Below, one piece after another: positions 22,378 to 32,259 of a stretch of DNA of 64,000 nt; the first letter of the stretch is position 1, and every line of letters begins with the position of its first letter. Below the pieces are notes generated by a model that was not told where the DNA came from, did no database searches, and was given only the letters and a program-made list of their open reading frames with translations. Origin of the DNA: Haberlea rhodopensis. Its lineage: Eukaryota; Streptophyta; Magnoliopsida; Lamiales; Gesneriaceae. The position numbers and the translations under genes were made by a program. Location: positions 10,696,886 through 10,760,885 of the forward strand of contig CAJQUN010000015.1 of NCBI GenBank assembly GCA_907163345.1. The letters run 5' to 3'.

Positions 22378-22707
22378 TGTGATGACGAGGGATTATAGAT
22401 GTTAATCCCGGAGTGTTAATAACCCCTAAAGTTGTTTTACGTGGCGATTTGGAGTTTAATCGTGGTGTTGGGCCTTATGGGCTCGTTTATTTGGGTAGTT
22501 GGGATCGTTGGATCCCGAGGTTGAGATTGTATTCTCATTTGGGTGAAAAACCTATGAGTTGGGTTTTTAGTGTGACTCGCGATCTGGGGTGCTTTGTGTG
22601 GGCACCGGTAGGGGGTTTTGGAGTTAGAGAGAGAATTTTTGAAACAGATGATTTTTAATGAATCATGATGTATTTGTGGGGCTATTAGTATTTCGGGATA
22701 TTTTTGC

Positions 22708-22715
22708 TATAAATA
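22708..22715 (+). promoter_or_regulatory. TATA-like box 1 of the A2 LTR
   Basis: TATAAATA followed by a CT-rich patch (22763-22786), as in plant core promoters. Conserved in A1 (9366-9359 minus); changed to AATAAATA in the A2 3' LTR. Confidence 0.45.
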
Positions 22716-24126
22716 CCAGTTGAACCCGAGATTTTAATTTTAAAATTCATTTCAGCTCCTCCAGCCCGTCTCTCTCTCTCCTCGCGTCGGCCCTTTCCCG
22801 TCGCCCCCAACCCCCGCGCGTAAAAGCGTTGCGCCCGCCGCCGTCCGGCCGCCATCCGGCGCGTCCGACCCGCCGTTGGCTTCGTCTCGTCCAGGCGCAG
22901 CTTCCCACACCGGCAATTCAAAGTTTCATCGCGATTTGCGTTCGGAATTCCAGATTTACGCAGACGCCCAAAATTCTAGGGTTCTTCGTTTTTGAGCGAT
23001 TTTCTTCCGATCTTCGTATGGGTAACCTTCCTTACCCCTTTTTCATGCTTCTCATGTAATTCCCTATATTTTGGTGATGTATGGTTCGAAAATTTGCCCT
23101 AATTTCGTGAGGTTGGGGTTCGAATTTGGGGGTTTTGGCAGGGGGGTGGTGATTCTTGTTATGGGTCGTTTATTACATGTTTTTGATGTATTATGGTGCT
23201 TAGTTTGGGTTCGAATTGTGAGGTTAAGGGTTCAAAAATTTGAAGGGTGTTCTTGAACAATTTTCGATAATGTCTCATTCGTTTCCCTCCCTGCATGTGC
23301 CCTGCCCCGGGTCTTTTAAATGGTTAATTGTCGTGTGTTGGCAATATTTTGAGGGTTATGGATGTGCTTGAGCATGGGTTACATGTTCGTAAATAATTGT
23401 GAATTATTTATCGTGTTAGCACATCGTTCCTCGGGGCATGGAACTCGAGCAAGGTTTGGCTCGGACTACGGAGATTTAAGGTACGTGCGACGTACGAGCA
23501 TTCCTTTATATGAGAGCATTTGTGAAATGCATAATGTATTTTGATTGCATTGAATAATTGTGCGTATGGTTATAAATATATGTTGATATAGCCAAGGAAC
23601 GACCAAATCTTGATATCGCCGCCACAAGCGTGCGTGATACTAGAGTAGGATAACTCTTACAAGGTATATGGGGTACGGGATGTATATGACCATTGTAGGG
23701 CATTGAGATGCCTGAGAATGATCGTGAAATCATGTATTCATTATAAGACATGCGAAATGTCTAAGTATAATGGAGAATTGGTAAAATAAATGCTAGGCTT
23801 TTGAGCTATCTGTGATTGATAGCGAAGTTGAGGAATCAGTATTGATATTGAGATATCTATATTTGCATGTTTAATGAATTTAGAATCACTATTTGTTGAT
23901 ATTTGAGAATTAGGCATGCGATGAGTTAAACAATGTGTTGATTTACTGATTTTTGAGATTTGATGAGTTTGATGATTGTGAGAACAGGGACAGTACACGG
24001 AATCCCGGATGAGGACGTTGCCATCCAGGGAGTATCATTAAAATTCATTAGTATTTACTTTTGTTGTAAATTATGAATTTCATTATTGTGATTATGGGAT
24101 TTTTTGTATTGGTATGCTCACCCCGT

Positions 24127-24306
24127 TGGGGGCTGTCTCTGTTGGGGCAGGTGAATAGGTACATCGATGGCTGTGATGCTGAGCTCGAGCTGTTGATTGG
24201 ATGTACCCCCAGGATCGTTGTACCAGGGCTTGATGGAGCACGGTATCGTATAGAGTACTTATATATACCTGAGGGTTATATACATATTCATGATGCTCGC
24301 ATGTGA
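24127..24306 (+). CDS. Small ORF in the family A LTR (A2 5' LTR copy)
   Basis: Frame from Trp at 24127 to TGA at 24304-24306, about 59 codons, or 77 with the upstream extension from 24073. It shares GLSLLGQVNRYIDGC and IGCTPRIVVPGLDGARYRIE with the A1 copies. Changes to A1 fall mostly in third codon positions. No known domain and no clear start; it may be an old captured or overprinted peptide, or not translated. Confidence 0.4.
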   Translation, partial: WGLSLLGQVNRYIDGCDAELELLIGCTPRIVVPGLDGARYRIEYLYIPEGYIHIHDARM

Positions 24307-24332
24307 GCACGATTATACTTGTATATGTGTTG

Positions 24333-24340
24333 TATATAAA
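24333..24340 (+). promoter_or_regulatory. TATA-like box 2 of the A2 LTR
   Basis: TATATAAAGG followed by a pyrimidine-rich CCTTCCTCTCTTTC. About 500 bases from the LTR end, conserved in both A1 LTRs. Which box drives the element RNA cannot be decided here. Confidence 0.45.
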
Positions 24341-24839
24341 GGCATGAGCCTTCCTCTCTTTCATTCTATATGCATGCAATTAAGGGTAGAATTGCTAATG
24401 ATATGAGAGTCATTGGTGTATTATGTGGGTGTTGAAACCCACTTTAGTTGTCTTATTGTGCGGTGTCTTCCCTGGCTGGGAAATTACTTCGTGTCCTATA
24501 TTCTGTTGAGTATTGTATACTCCCTGGCCGGGATTTATATTATGTGATGTACTTTTGTTTCGGGATAGCTCAATTTATGGGGAGACTCTGCCCAAATTTT
24601 TATAAAGGTCCACAATGTAAAAAAGTGGTGTAAAGGGGATGGTTATGGGCGAACTTTACGAGTCTATTTGTTGTTAGGTTGATGATCTTATAACATTGAG
24701 TATTAAAGAAAATTTTGTATTTGCCATTCAATGATAAAGCATCATCTGAGTTTCCCGATTGATTTTTATTGAAAGCATGTGCCACACATATTGATTAATA
24801 CACTAATCAAGGGTTAAGGGCTTGGGGTCCTTACATTAG

Positions 24840-24851
24840 TGGTATCAGAGC
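24840..24851 (+). other. A2 primer binding site (iMet-type)
   Basis: TGGTATCAGAGC after the LTR end at 24835, same spacing as in B1, B2 and A1. Confidence 0.92.
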
Positions 24852-25340
24852 AGTGGTTGCTCATTGGGGCTGTTAAGGGCCTAGGAAATTGTTGATAGCA
24901 CATAATTTTGCATGATGACCTTAATGTTGAATGACAAAACTATATGTTTATGTGCTTTTATGATATGAAAAGTGGTGTTGCTAACCGTTGTGGTTGCAAG
25001 AATCGTGTGAAACGCGATAGGATGTCATTAATGGTAATGTCTGGCACTCCATATGTTATGTGCCAAGGAATCTGATTTTTAAGAAAATCAGAAAAAGGGG
25101 ATATTTCCGAGGTTACAGGAAATATGGAGTACGAAAAGGAATGATGATTATACATATGCACGGGCAACCCAACGGTAACATGTATTATGTGTTTAGTTAT
25201 TTAACACAAGGTAAATCAAGGTATGCATAAGATAGTGCATTATGATATGATACATGTTGATACGCATCGTTTTGCATATGTATGTTGTGAAATATAAGAG
25301 GTGTATTTCATGAGTCAAGGTTTTAATGTTACGCTAAATT

Positions 25341-25560
25341 CCATAAGAAGCGAGGAAGAATTCCGCTTACGTGGAGAAGTAAGAAGCATTGAAATGCACT
25401 ACTGATAACTGACTCAATTCCATAAGAAGCAAGAATTCCGCTTACGTGGATTCCATAAGAAGCGAGGAAGAATTCCGCTTACGTGGATTTCCATAAGAAG
25501 CAAGAATCCCGCTTACGTGGATTCCATAAGAAGCGAGGAAGAATTCCGCTTACGTGGAAA
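25341..25560 (+). repeat. CCATAAGAAGCG...CGCTTACGTGG hairpin repeats
   Basis: Five tandem or near-tandem units. Each can fold with an AAGCG/CGCTT inner stem and CCA/TGG outer stem; two units lack part of the loop and keep AAGC/GCTT. Confidence 0.75.
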
Positions 25561-25659
25561 AGGAAGAAGGAACCATAATTTCATATGTTATTTATGAGTT
25601 GTGGTTGTATTTATGATATATGCATTTATGTTTGCATTCATATTATGTTGTATACGATG

Positions 25660-25843
25660 TTATTATGTGGTAAGATGCCACGGGGTAAGATGCCCATATG
25701 GTAAGAGGCCATACGATATTATTATGTGGTAAGATGCCACGGGGTAAGATGCCCATATGGTAAGAGGCCATACGATATTATTATGTGGTAAGATGCCACG
25801 GGGTAAGATGCCCATATGGTAAGAGGCCATACGATATTATTAT
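25660..25843 (+). repeat. GGTAAGATGCC micro-hairpin array (A2, left of C)
   Basis: Three ~59-bp units, each GTGG/CCAC, then GGG/CCC, then TATGG/CCATA stems with 7-base TAAGANN loops. Duplicated to the right of C at 33910-34093. Confidence 0.9.
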
Positions 25844-27391
25844 TTTTAAACAATTATTTTTCAAAGATTTGTGTGAAGCGATTCTACCGCAAGTGCACGG
25901 TGTCAAGTTTTAGTATAGTGAAAATTAAGTAAAGGTTGTCGAATCCACAGGGACTAACGTATAAGTACCAAATAAGATCAATCAAATTATATTTAGCCTA
26001 CGATTAAAGGAGTTTGATTAACTAACTAAATTAAACTAAAGAATAAAGATTTAAACTAGAAACAATGAAAAGAATGGTTCCGGAAATGCGAAGGTAAGTT
26101 ACTCGAGAAAATTATCAAGCTCGTCGTTCAATTATATTATCTCTACTGATTCAACGGAATTCTCAAATTATCACTCAATTGATTTTAAAGGTGAAAGGTT
26201 TTCACTATTATTCGATACACTCTCTTGAGCTGTAACGAAACTAACAATAAATTAGAACAAGTCACTCTCGTGCACCTATTTACTAATTCAAAGTTGCTTA
26301 AATTATCAAAACCTATTAACTCTAAATCTTTCGATTTTAAGTTCTCACGTATGCGATATCATCTCTCGATCTCAATCGTGACATACATCATAAATTAATG
26401 GAGCGTGTTACAACGTTATCTCTCGATCTCGGTTGTAACTCTCAAATTCAATCAAAGCTAGCTAGACTTTGATCTACACAAGCAATTAATCTATGAACAA
26501 TAAATATCAATGCGCTCCAATACCAATGAATCAATAAATCAAACACAACGAACTAAAACTTCAATAATATAAACCAAATTCAATTCAAATCAAATACAGA
26601 TGAGTTTTCTTGTCTCTCGACCTCAAAAACAACAAATGAAAATGAAAATCAAATAAATGAGAGTTCAGAAATACGATAAACGATGGATGAATCCGTGCGT
26701 TGCACCGTGATTTCTTCTCTTGTTCCATCCTTGCACTCCGGAAGAGATTGGCTCGACTTTGGACGAAGAACGGAGATTGGATCTCCTTGGCGGCGTTGGG
26801 CGGCGGCTCCTTGACCTAGAAAATCTCTGATATTCTCTGTAAAATTCGTCTCAAAATTCGTCTTTTAATTCTGTGGAAGAGATCCCCTAAAAAGCCCTCC
26901 AAAATCTCGATAAAAAAGGAAAATAAAATCTTCAGATTTCGCGTCTCGATCGATCGAGAAGTTCACCGATCGATCGGTGCACTGTTCACGCCAGCTTTTG
27001 GAACTTACTGCCTCGCTCGATCGATCGACATTTTCCACCGATCGATCGAGAATTTGAAAATTTCAGCTCCGAGGTTACTGTCTCGCTCGATCGATCGATA
27101 ATTTCACCGATCAATCGAGCCTTCGAAAAATCAGACTCTTGCTTCTGGCTGGCTCGATCGATCGAGAATAAATCTCGATCGATCGAGATCTGAAGAAACC
27201 ATCTTCAATATTTTCATCATCTTTTATGCCTCGATTTTGCCCGTTATCTTCTCATTAGCTCATTTCTTCCACTTCCGATCAAATTTCCTGAAACAAATGA
27301 ATAAACACCAAAAAACATAATATCATCCAGGAAAAAGTACGGAAAATGGGAAGAAATTACAGTTAAAATCACTCAAAATCTAAGCCTATCA
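25840..27391 (-). repeat. C 3' LTR (8 terminal bases missing)
   Basis: Inner end CTATCA at 27391 next to the polypurine tract. The outer end lacks TGACCGCT found at the matching end of the 5' LTR (32260-32267). Contains a palindrome cluster at 26945-27190. Confidence 0.9.
26945..27190. repeat. TCGATCGATCGA palindrome cluster (C 3' LTR)
   Basis: Eight CGATCGATCG cores or one-base variants, often flanked by T...A or C...G. One site is CGATCAATCG here but intact in the other LTR; another is intact here but CGATTGATCG there. Confidence 0.9.
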
Positions 27392-28740
27392 ACTCCCCCA
27401 AACTTAGACTTGATCGTCCTCGAGCAAGCAATAAACTCAAAAAGAAAAGTTAAACTCGATACTAAGCATGAATCATCTTTACACCATATGTAACAGCTCA
27501 GAAATCCTACTTACACATCAATAGAAGTCAATCAACATTTAACAAGAAGCATTTTCTCCTAAGTTAAACAATACATCGCAACATCGGAACGTGCGTGTGT
27601 GCTATTGTCAAACATGAGTTACATATATATCTTTAACATCAACATGTGCCATATTAACTCCTAGTCAAGTTACTTTGAAACACTCTACAAGTTTACTATC
27701 CAGCACTTCTCCACTAATGTAATCGTTCCCTAGACTTGGATCAAAAGGTCTTAAAAGCTTATAACGTTAGGCCTTTTGGTGTCGGCTTCAAAGAAAAGGT
27801 AGGATGAATTCAAAGAAGAGAGTAAAACAAAATCAGTTCAACTCTTTTTTTTTTTTTTGAGCTTCTCTTCAACTTTTTTTTCTAGCCTTGGCCACTTTGG
27901 GTCTTATTTTGAATTTTTCTTTTCAAGGCTTTTCTCTACAACTTTTCTTTTTCTTTACTCATTCTTTTGTTCCTTTTGAACTCATTTGCATATAACAATT
28001 CTGTGCAATGAATGAGATTCATTATACTCTCCTAGGGGTAGGTAAAAATTTTCTTTTAGGCTCAAACCAAGGTGGGTATAATGAGTTTGCCAAGAATGTC
28101 GAATGGGGGTCTAATCATATGCAGTGCATACACCATTCTTTTCAATAAGGCTCAAAAAGGGACACTAAGGAATAATATATAACAGGTAGGCTTGAAAGGC
28201 TCAAACGGTCCAAAGATCACCTAAATCATCTCCAAGTCTAGTTCCTAATTATAAATTTCGCCTCAAAGTGCTTTCAACTAAACTGTAGAGTTCTCTAAGA
28301 TACTCAAGACTCATCATAGTTAACACAAGTTTTCAATTTAATCAATACATACTTCACTCAATCATGACTCAATAAGTGCTCAAAGTATTCCTCAGTTTTA
28401 ACATGTAGTTAACAAAGGATATAAACAAACAAGTTAAACATTTTCATGACTCCTATCTAGATGAGGATTAATTTCATCATGTATTACCGTTGCAATTCCA
28501 ACTCATCAATTCTCAAGAATAACTCAATAAAAAAAAATTTTGTTGGTGATGCTCAAGGACGAATTAGTCTCAACATCATGCAGTCATGCAAGGTAGGGAA
28601 ACAAAACAAGTAGCAAGATGTGCAAAAGCAAGGTATATGTACAAATACTCAAAAACCCCCCCAAACTTAGCATGTGAATTTCCCTCAATGAACAAGAAAA
28701 ATAAATGCAATGACAAAGACACATACCATGATGACGATCG
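27392..28740 (-). other. C internal DNA between polypurine tract and extra ORF
   Basis: Polypurine tract at 27404-27392 on the minus strand, then about 1.3 kb with no supported coding sequence. Confidence 0.75.
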
Positions 28741-29970
28741 TCACTGATCGTCATCCTCATCATGCTCCGGAGGGGGAACTGGGTAGTGGTGCTCCTCGCC
28801 CTGATATGGCGGAAATGGTGGGTACTCAGAAGGTGGAGGTGCATGCGGATGATAGGGTGCAAAGTGTGGCTCCGGCGGGAACTGGAAACTTGGAAAGCCC
28901 TGGGCCATGGCAGTGTTCCATGCACTCTGATAGTGCATGAACTCCATCTGTCTCTGAGCTACCTGCTCATGGTCCATCTGCAATGCTCTTTGCATGCTAT
29001 GAATGTCCCGCTGCATGCTGTGAATGCTCTGCTGCTCCAGGCGAATGTCTTGGAGATCCCTATGAAGAGAATCCAAAGTAACTCGTGTATGCTCTGCAGC
29101 AGAGGATGATGCTCCAGCTTGTGTAGTGTCCGAGGGTCGTCTTCGGCTCGTAGGATCGGCCACAATGATTGGTGTCTTCGGTGGAAGTAGCTCCTCGTCT
29201 TCCCCCCATGTCACTCCGTATCGCTGACATAAGGCAGTGATCGTGGATGGAAACGGTAGTGCGGAGGTCGGAGGGCTGCTTCCCATCTCTTGAATATGAT
29301 CACTGATGATCTCACCGAAGTCCACATCCTTCCCTGAGAGGATGGCATAAACCAGGACCGTTCTATCTTTTGTCACCTCAGAAGTGTGGGTCGATGGCAT
29401 GACCCGCGAGGCGACAAATGAAAACCATGCTTGGGCCTCTGGCTTCAAATTCTTCTTTAGAACCAACTGTGGCTCTGCTTTATCATTCCTCTGCCAATCC
29501 ACTCCCGGCTTGCCAATGACTGTCAATACCTCATCGTAGTCGATCCTGCTGTTCTTGAAAGATTGGTATTCACAGTTGTGAATGAATGGCATCCGGTGGA
29601 TATTATTGATTGTGGCTCGATCCGCCAACACATCTTTCCCTCGAACATAAACACTTACTCGGTGCCCTGGTTGAACTGCTCGAAGATTTGTATAGAACTC
29701 CCTCACCAGTGGCACCACAGCATCAATCGGTGCTTGAATGAATTGGAACCACCCTTTTCGGCGTGCTGTCCTAATGACAGGACACTCCAATTTATCTAAG
29801 CTCATTCCCCTTTCACGGCTCAGGGGTTTCTTATGGTAGGTGGGGTATAATTCAGCAATCTTGGCATTGAGAAACTTTTGTTCATCATAAACTGGCTCAG
29901 AAACAGTGGCCTCTGCCTGCTTTTGCTTCTGGGAAGCTTCCGCCTGCTTTGACCTCTTTCTGGATGACAT
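28741..29970 (-). CDS. Extra ORF of element C (plant transposon-protein-like)
   Basis: A 409-codon intact frame, ATG at 29970. N-terminus Lys/Gln-rich (MSSRKRSKQAEASQKQKQAE), then a globular part with WFSFVASRVMPSTHTSEVT and RTVLVYAILSGKDVDFGEII (residues about 185-230), then a possible coiled segment rich in Gln/Met/His around residues 290-340 and a Pro/His-rich acidic tail. The ...H.SEVT..R..L.YAI..GK...G.II pattern resembles the 'putative plant transposon protein' family often found beside Athila gag-pol; this is from memory of the family, with no search run. It is unbroken while gag is broken. Function unknown; not an enzyme I can identify. Confidence 0.7.
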   Translation of the reverse strand: MSSRKRSKQAEASQKQKQAEATVSEPVYDEQKFLNAKIAELYPTYHKKPLSRERGMSLDKLECPVIRTARRKGWFQFIQAPIDAVVPLVREFYTNLRAVQPGHRVSVYVRGKDVLADRATINNIHRMPFIHNCEYQSFKNSRIDYDEVLTVIGKPGVDWQRNDKAEPQLVLKKNLKPEAQAWFSFVASRVMPSTHTSEVTKDRTVLVYAILSGKDVDFGEIISDHIQEMGSSPPTSALPFPSTITALCQRYGVTWGEDEELLPPKTPIIVADPTSRRRPSDTTQAGASSSAAEHTRVTLDSLHRDLQDIRLEQQSIHSMQRDIHSMQRALQMDHEQVAQRQMEFMHYQSAWNTAMAQGFPSFQFPPEPHFAPYHPHAPPPSEYPPFPPYQGEEHHYPVPPPEHDEDDDQ

Positions 29971-30800
29971 TCTCGTGCCAAATGATTCCCAACGAATTCA
30001 ATTCAATTCACTAACACCCCACAACACTGTCAATCCAACACCCTTCAACACCACAAAACTTCCTCCTAATTGAAATTCTTTTCCAACCCACTGCTAATAA
30101 AATTCACGAAATAGCACCAAAAGCTAAAATCTTGGATGATTGGAAACCAATTACCTCTTAAAAATTTGATCTTGGAAAAATGTGGCACTCGGCTTGGAAT
30201 TCCCTTCTTTCTGCGCTTCTACCCAATTTGCCTTTCAAATCTTCAAATCTGCAATGAAAATCTCATTAGGATGAATATTACTTCTTAGAATTGAAGTAAA
30301 TTGAAATTTGATGAACAAAAGATTGAGATTGGATGAAGGGATTTGAAAGAGGCGCTAGGTTTTTGTTGTTGAGAGGGGGAAAATGAATTGGGGAAAGTGA
30401 TGGCTGTTGCGTCTGCCCCTTTATTTTTTTCAAAATTTTCTCTCGCTCGATCGATCGGAAAAATTCTCGATCGATCGAGCGAGGCAGTAGGCACAAAGTC
30501 ATTTTAAAAATTCGGGCGATCGATCGATATTTCCACCGATCGATCGCCAGCAGCAGCAACCAAAATTTTAAATTTTTTCTTTTTCTCAACATCTTTCTCT
30601 CGGATTGCTTCGCTTATAACCAACTTGCTCTTGCTTTCACATCTGCAATAGAAAATACACGAATTCATTCCCAGACAAACTCAAAAACAAACAAACTAAC
30701 AAAATTCAACAAAACAAGAAATCAAAACAAAACTCAAGGAAGGAAAAATGGAAGTTCTTAATTTATAGTCCCAAGCTGGACTGTCACCTCCTTGTCTTCA
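29971..30800 (-). other. C spacer between extra ORF and gag
   Basis: Non-coding. Contains four CGATCGATCG palindromes (30446-30545), the same motif as in the C LTRs, so the cluster is not confined to LTRs. Confidence 0.75.
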
Positions 30801-31787
30801 TCAATTTGATGGCTCCTTCGGATTCTTTACAGAATCACTCGGGAGCGTACCTTGCGTCCTCCCAGATATCAACGTGGCCAACTGCCCTATCTGCACTTCC
30901 AAATTTTTGATTGATGCATCTTGATTCTGCATCCTCACTTCTGTTGATGAAATCAGCTTCGCCATAAGTTCCTCCACACTCGGCTTTTGTGTGAACCCTG
31001 CCTGCGGTTGTGGGTTCAACACATTCTCTTGATTCGACCACCTCAAATTCGGGTGGTTCCTCCAGGGTTGGTTGTAGTTCGGGTAGGAATTATGGGGTGG
31101 CCTGTTACCTACAAAATTAACAGCTTCAACGGATTGGTTAAATTGATTACCTGCCTGGCACTCGATGCTAGGATGACCGCCTCCACACAGCTCACAGAAA
31201 ATAGTTTGGGCTTGCATTGCTGCTGCTCCCATGCTGTCTATCTTCCGGTTCATGGCTTCTAATTGAGCCGAAAGAGCAGTGATCTCGTCCACTTGATGGA
31301 CCCCCATTGGTTTCTGTGGCATGCTCCTCTCAGATTGCCACTGGTAGCTGTTGCACGCCATTTCCTCCAACAAGCTATATGCTTCTTCCGGCGTCTTTCT
31401 CATTATGGATCCCCCAGATGCTGCATCAATCATGGAACGGTTAGCAGAAAATAAACCGTTATAAAAAGTTTGTACCTGCAGCCATATGGGTAAACCATGG
31501 TGTGGGCATCTCCTCAACAACTCCTTAAACCGATCCCACGCTTCGTATAAAGTCTCGGGGTCAAACTGACAAAAAGTCGTGATATCGTTCCGCATCTTCG
31601 CCGTCTTGGAAGGGGGAAAGTACTTTGACAAAAACGCCTTTGTCATCCCCTCCCATGTTGTGATAGAACCTGCAGGTAAAGAATTCAACCATGCCTTAGC
31701 TTTGTCTCGTAATGAAAAGGGAAAGAGTCTTAACCTGATGGCATCGTCAGAGACGCCATTGTGTTTGAATGTATCACAAATCTCCAA
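30801..31787 (-). pseudogene. gag: C gag, C-terminal part (Athila-type)
   Basis: Begins within EICDTFKHNGVSDDAIRLRL and PFSLRDKAKAWLNSLPAGSI, the conserved core of the retrotransposon gag family, followed by FLSKYFPPSKTAKMRNDI. A CX2CX4HX4C knuckle (CELCGGGHPSIEC) lies near residue 200, then an Asn/Pro/Trp-rich stretch and a heptad-like tail. It would make the particle for element RNA. It is one frame off from the upstream part because of a one-base loss in a T run near 31785. Confidence 0.88.
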
Positions 31788-32080
31788 AAGTTGGAGATGT
31801 GATTGTTCGGATCATCTGTAGCTGCTCCCCCGAACATCACTGAGTGCTGAATCATTTGTATGATTGCCGGCTTGATCTCAAAATTGTTTGCTTGAATCGT
31901 CGGTCTTGTAATACTTGACAGCGATCCATGAAATGCGGGTTGTGCAAAGTCCATCATCGATCTAGGGTGCTGTGCTTCGTTATTGTCAGCCATTTCTCGA
32001 GCTTCTCGTAATCTTCTTAGTAACGTTCTCTCTATCTCTGGATCAAACGGCTCGAGAAAGGGTTCCTCTCTTCCATGCAC
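31730..32080 (-). pseudogene. gag: C gag, N-terminal part
   Basis: Reads MADNNEAQHPRSMMDF and then FEIKPAIIQMIQHSVMFGG with DDPNNHISNF, the usual start of Athila gag, before leaving the frame at the indel near 31785. The listed start (32080) is a GTG; the ATG of MADNNEA near 31995 is an alternative. It overlaps the next frame by about 58 bases. Confidence 0.82.
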
Positions 32081-32234
32081 TAAAGAACCGATTCCTGTAC
32101 AAAATAGACAAAAGGAGACAACAAAAAAAACACAAAATTATTCACAAATATCAACAAAAGAAAACAAAAATTGCAATAATAAAAGAATTGGCTAAATTAC
32201 AATTAACTAATCTCGTATGATATTATACAGATTA

Positions 32235-32253
32235 GTCCCCGGCAACGGCGCCA
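32235..32253 (-). other. C primer binding site (Athila-type)
   Basis: Minus strand TGGCGCCGTTGCCGGGGAC, seven bases inside the 5' LTR end. This string is the usual start site in Athila/Tat gypsy elements. Confidence 0.85.
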
Positions 32254-32259
32254 AAAACT

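Larger units (their letters stand above)
22378..24835 (+). repeat. A2 5' LTR
   Basis: 2458 bp, TGTGATGACG...GGTCCTTACA. Homologous to both A1 LTRs in inverse orientation, but clearly diverged, so a separate lineage of the family. A GC-rich stretch at 22760-22900 follows a TATA-like box. Confidence 0.92.
24836..25843 (+). other. A2 internal DNA, piece 1 (leader, non-coding)
   Basis: No ORF supported. After the primer site come hairpins such as CTGATTTT-taag-AAAATCAG (25071-25090), then five copies of a ~36-bp AAGCG...CGCTT hairpin unit (25341-25560) and three ~59-bp units of the GGTAAGATGCC array (25660-25843). Cut by C. Confidence 0.8.

Noticed and set aside
22685..22921. Arg/Gly-rich ORFs in the GC-rich part of the A LTRs, also at 9122-9340, 21572-21778 and 54610-54837
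   Set aside because: Frames differ between LTR copies and are explained by local GC content.
25660..25843. Possible CRISPR-like direct repeats
   Set aside because: Units are contiguous tandem repeats with no unique spacers, in a plant retrotransposon.
31972..32220. Plus-strand ORFs opposite the C gag
   Set aside because: Shadows of the minus-strand gag and leader.
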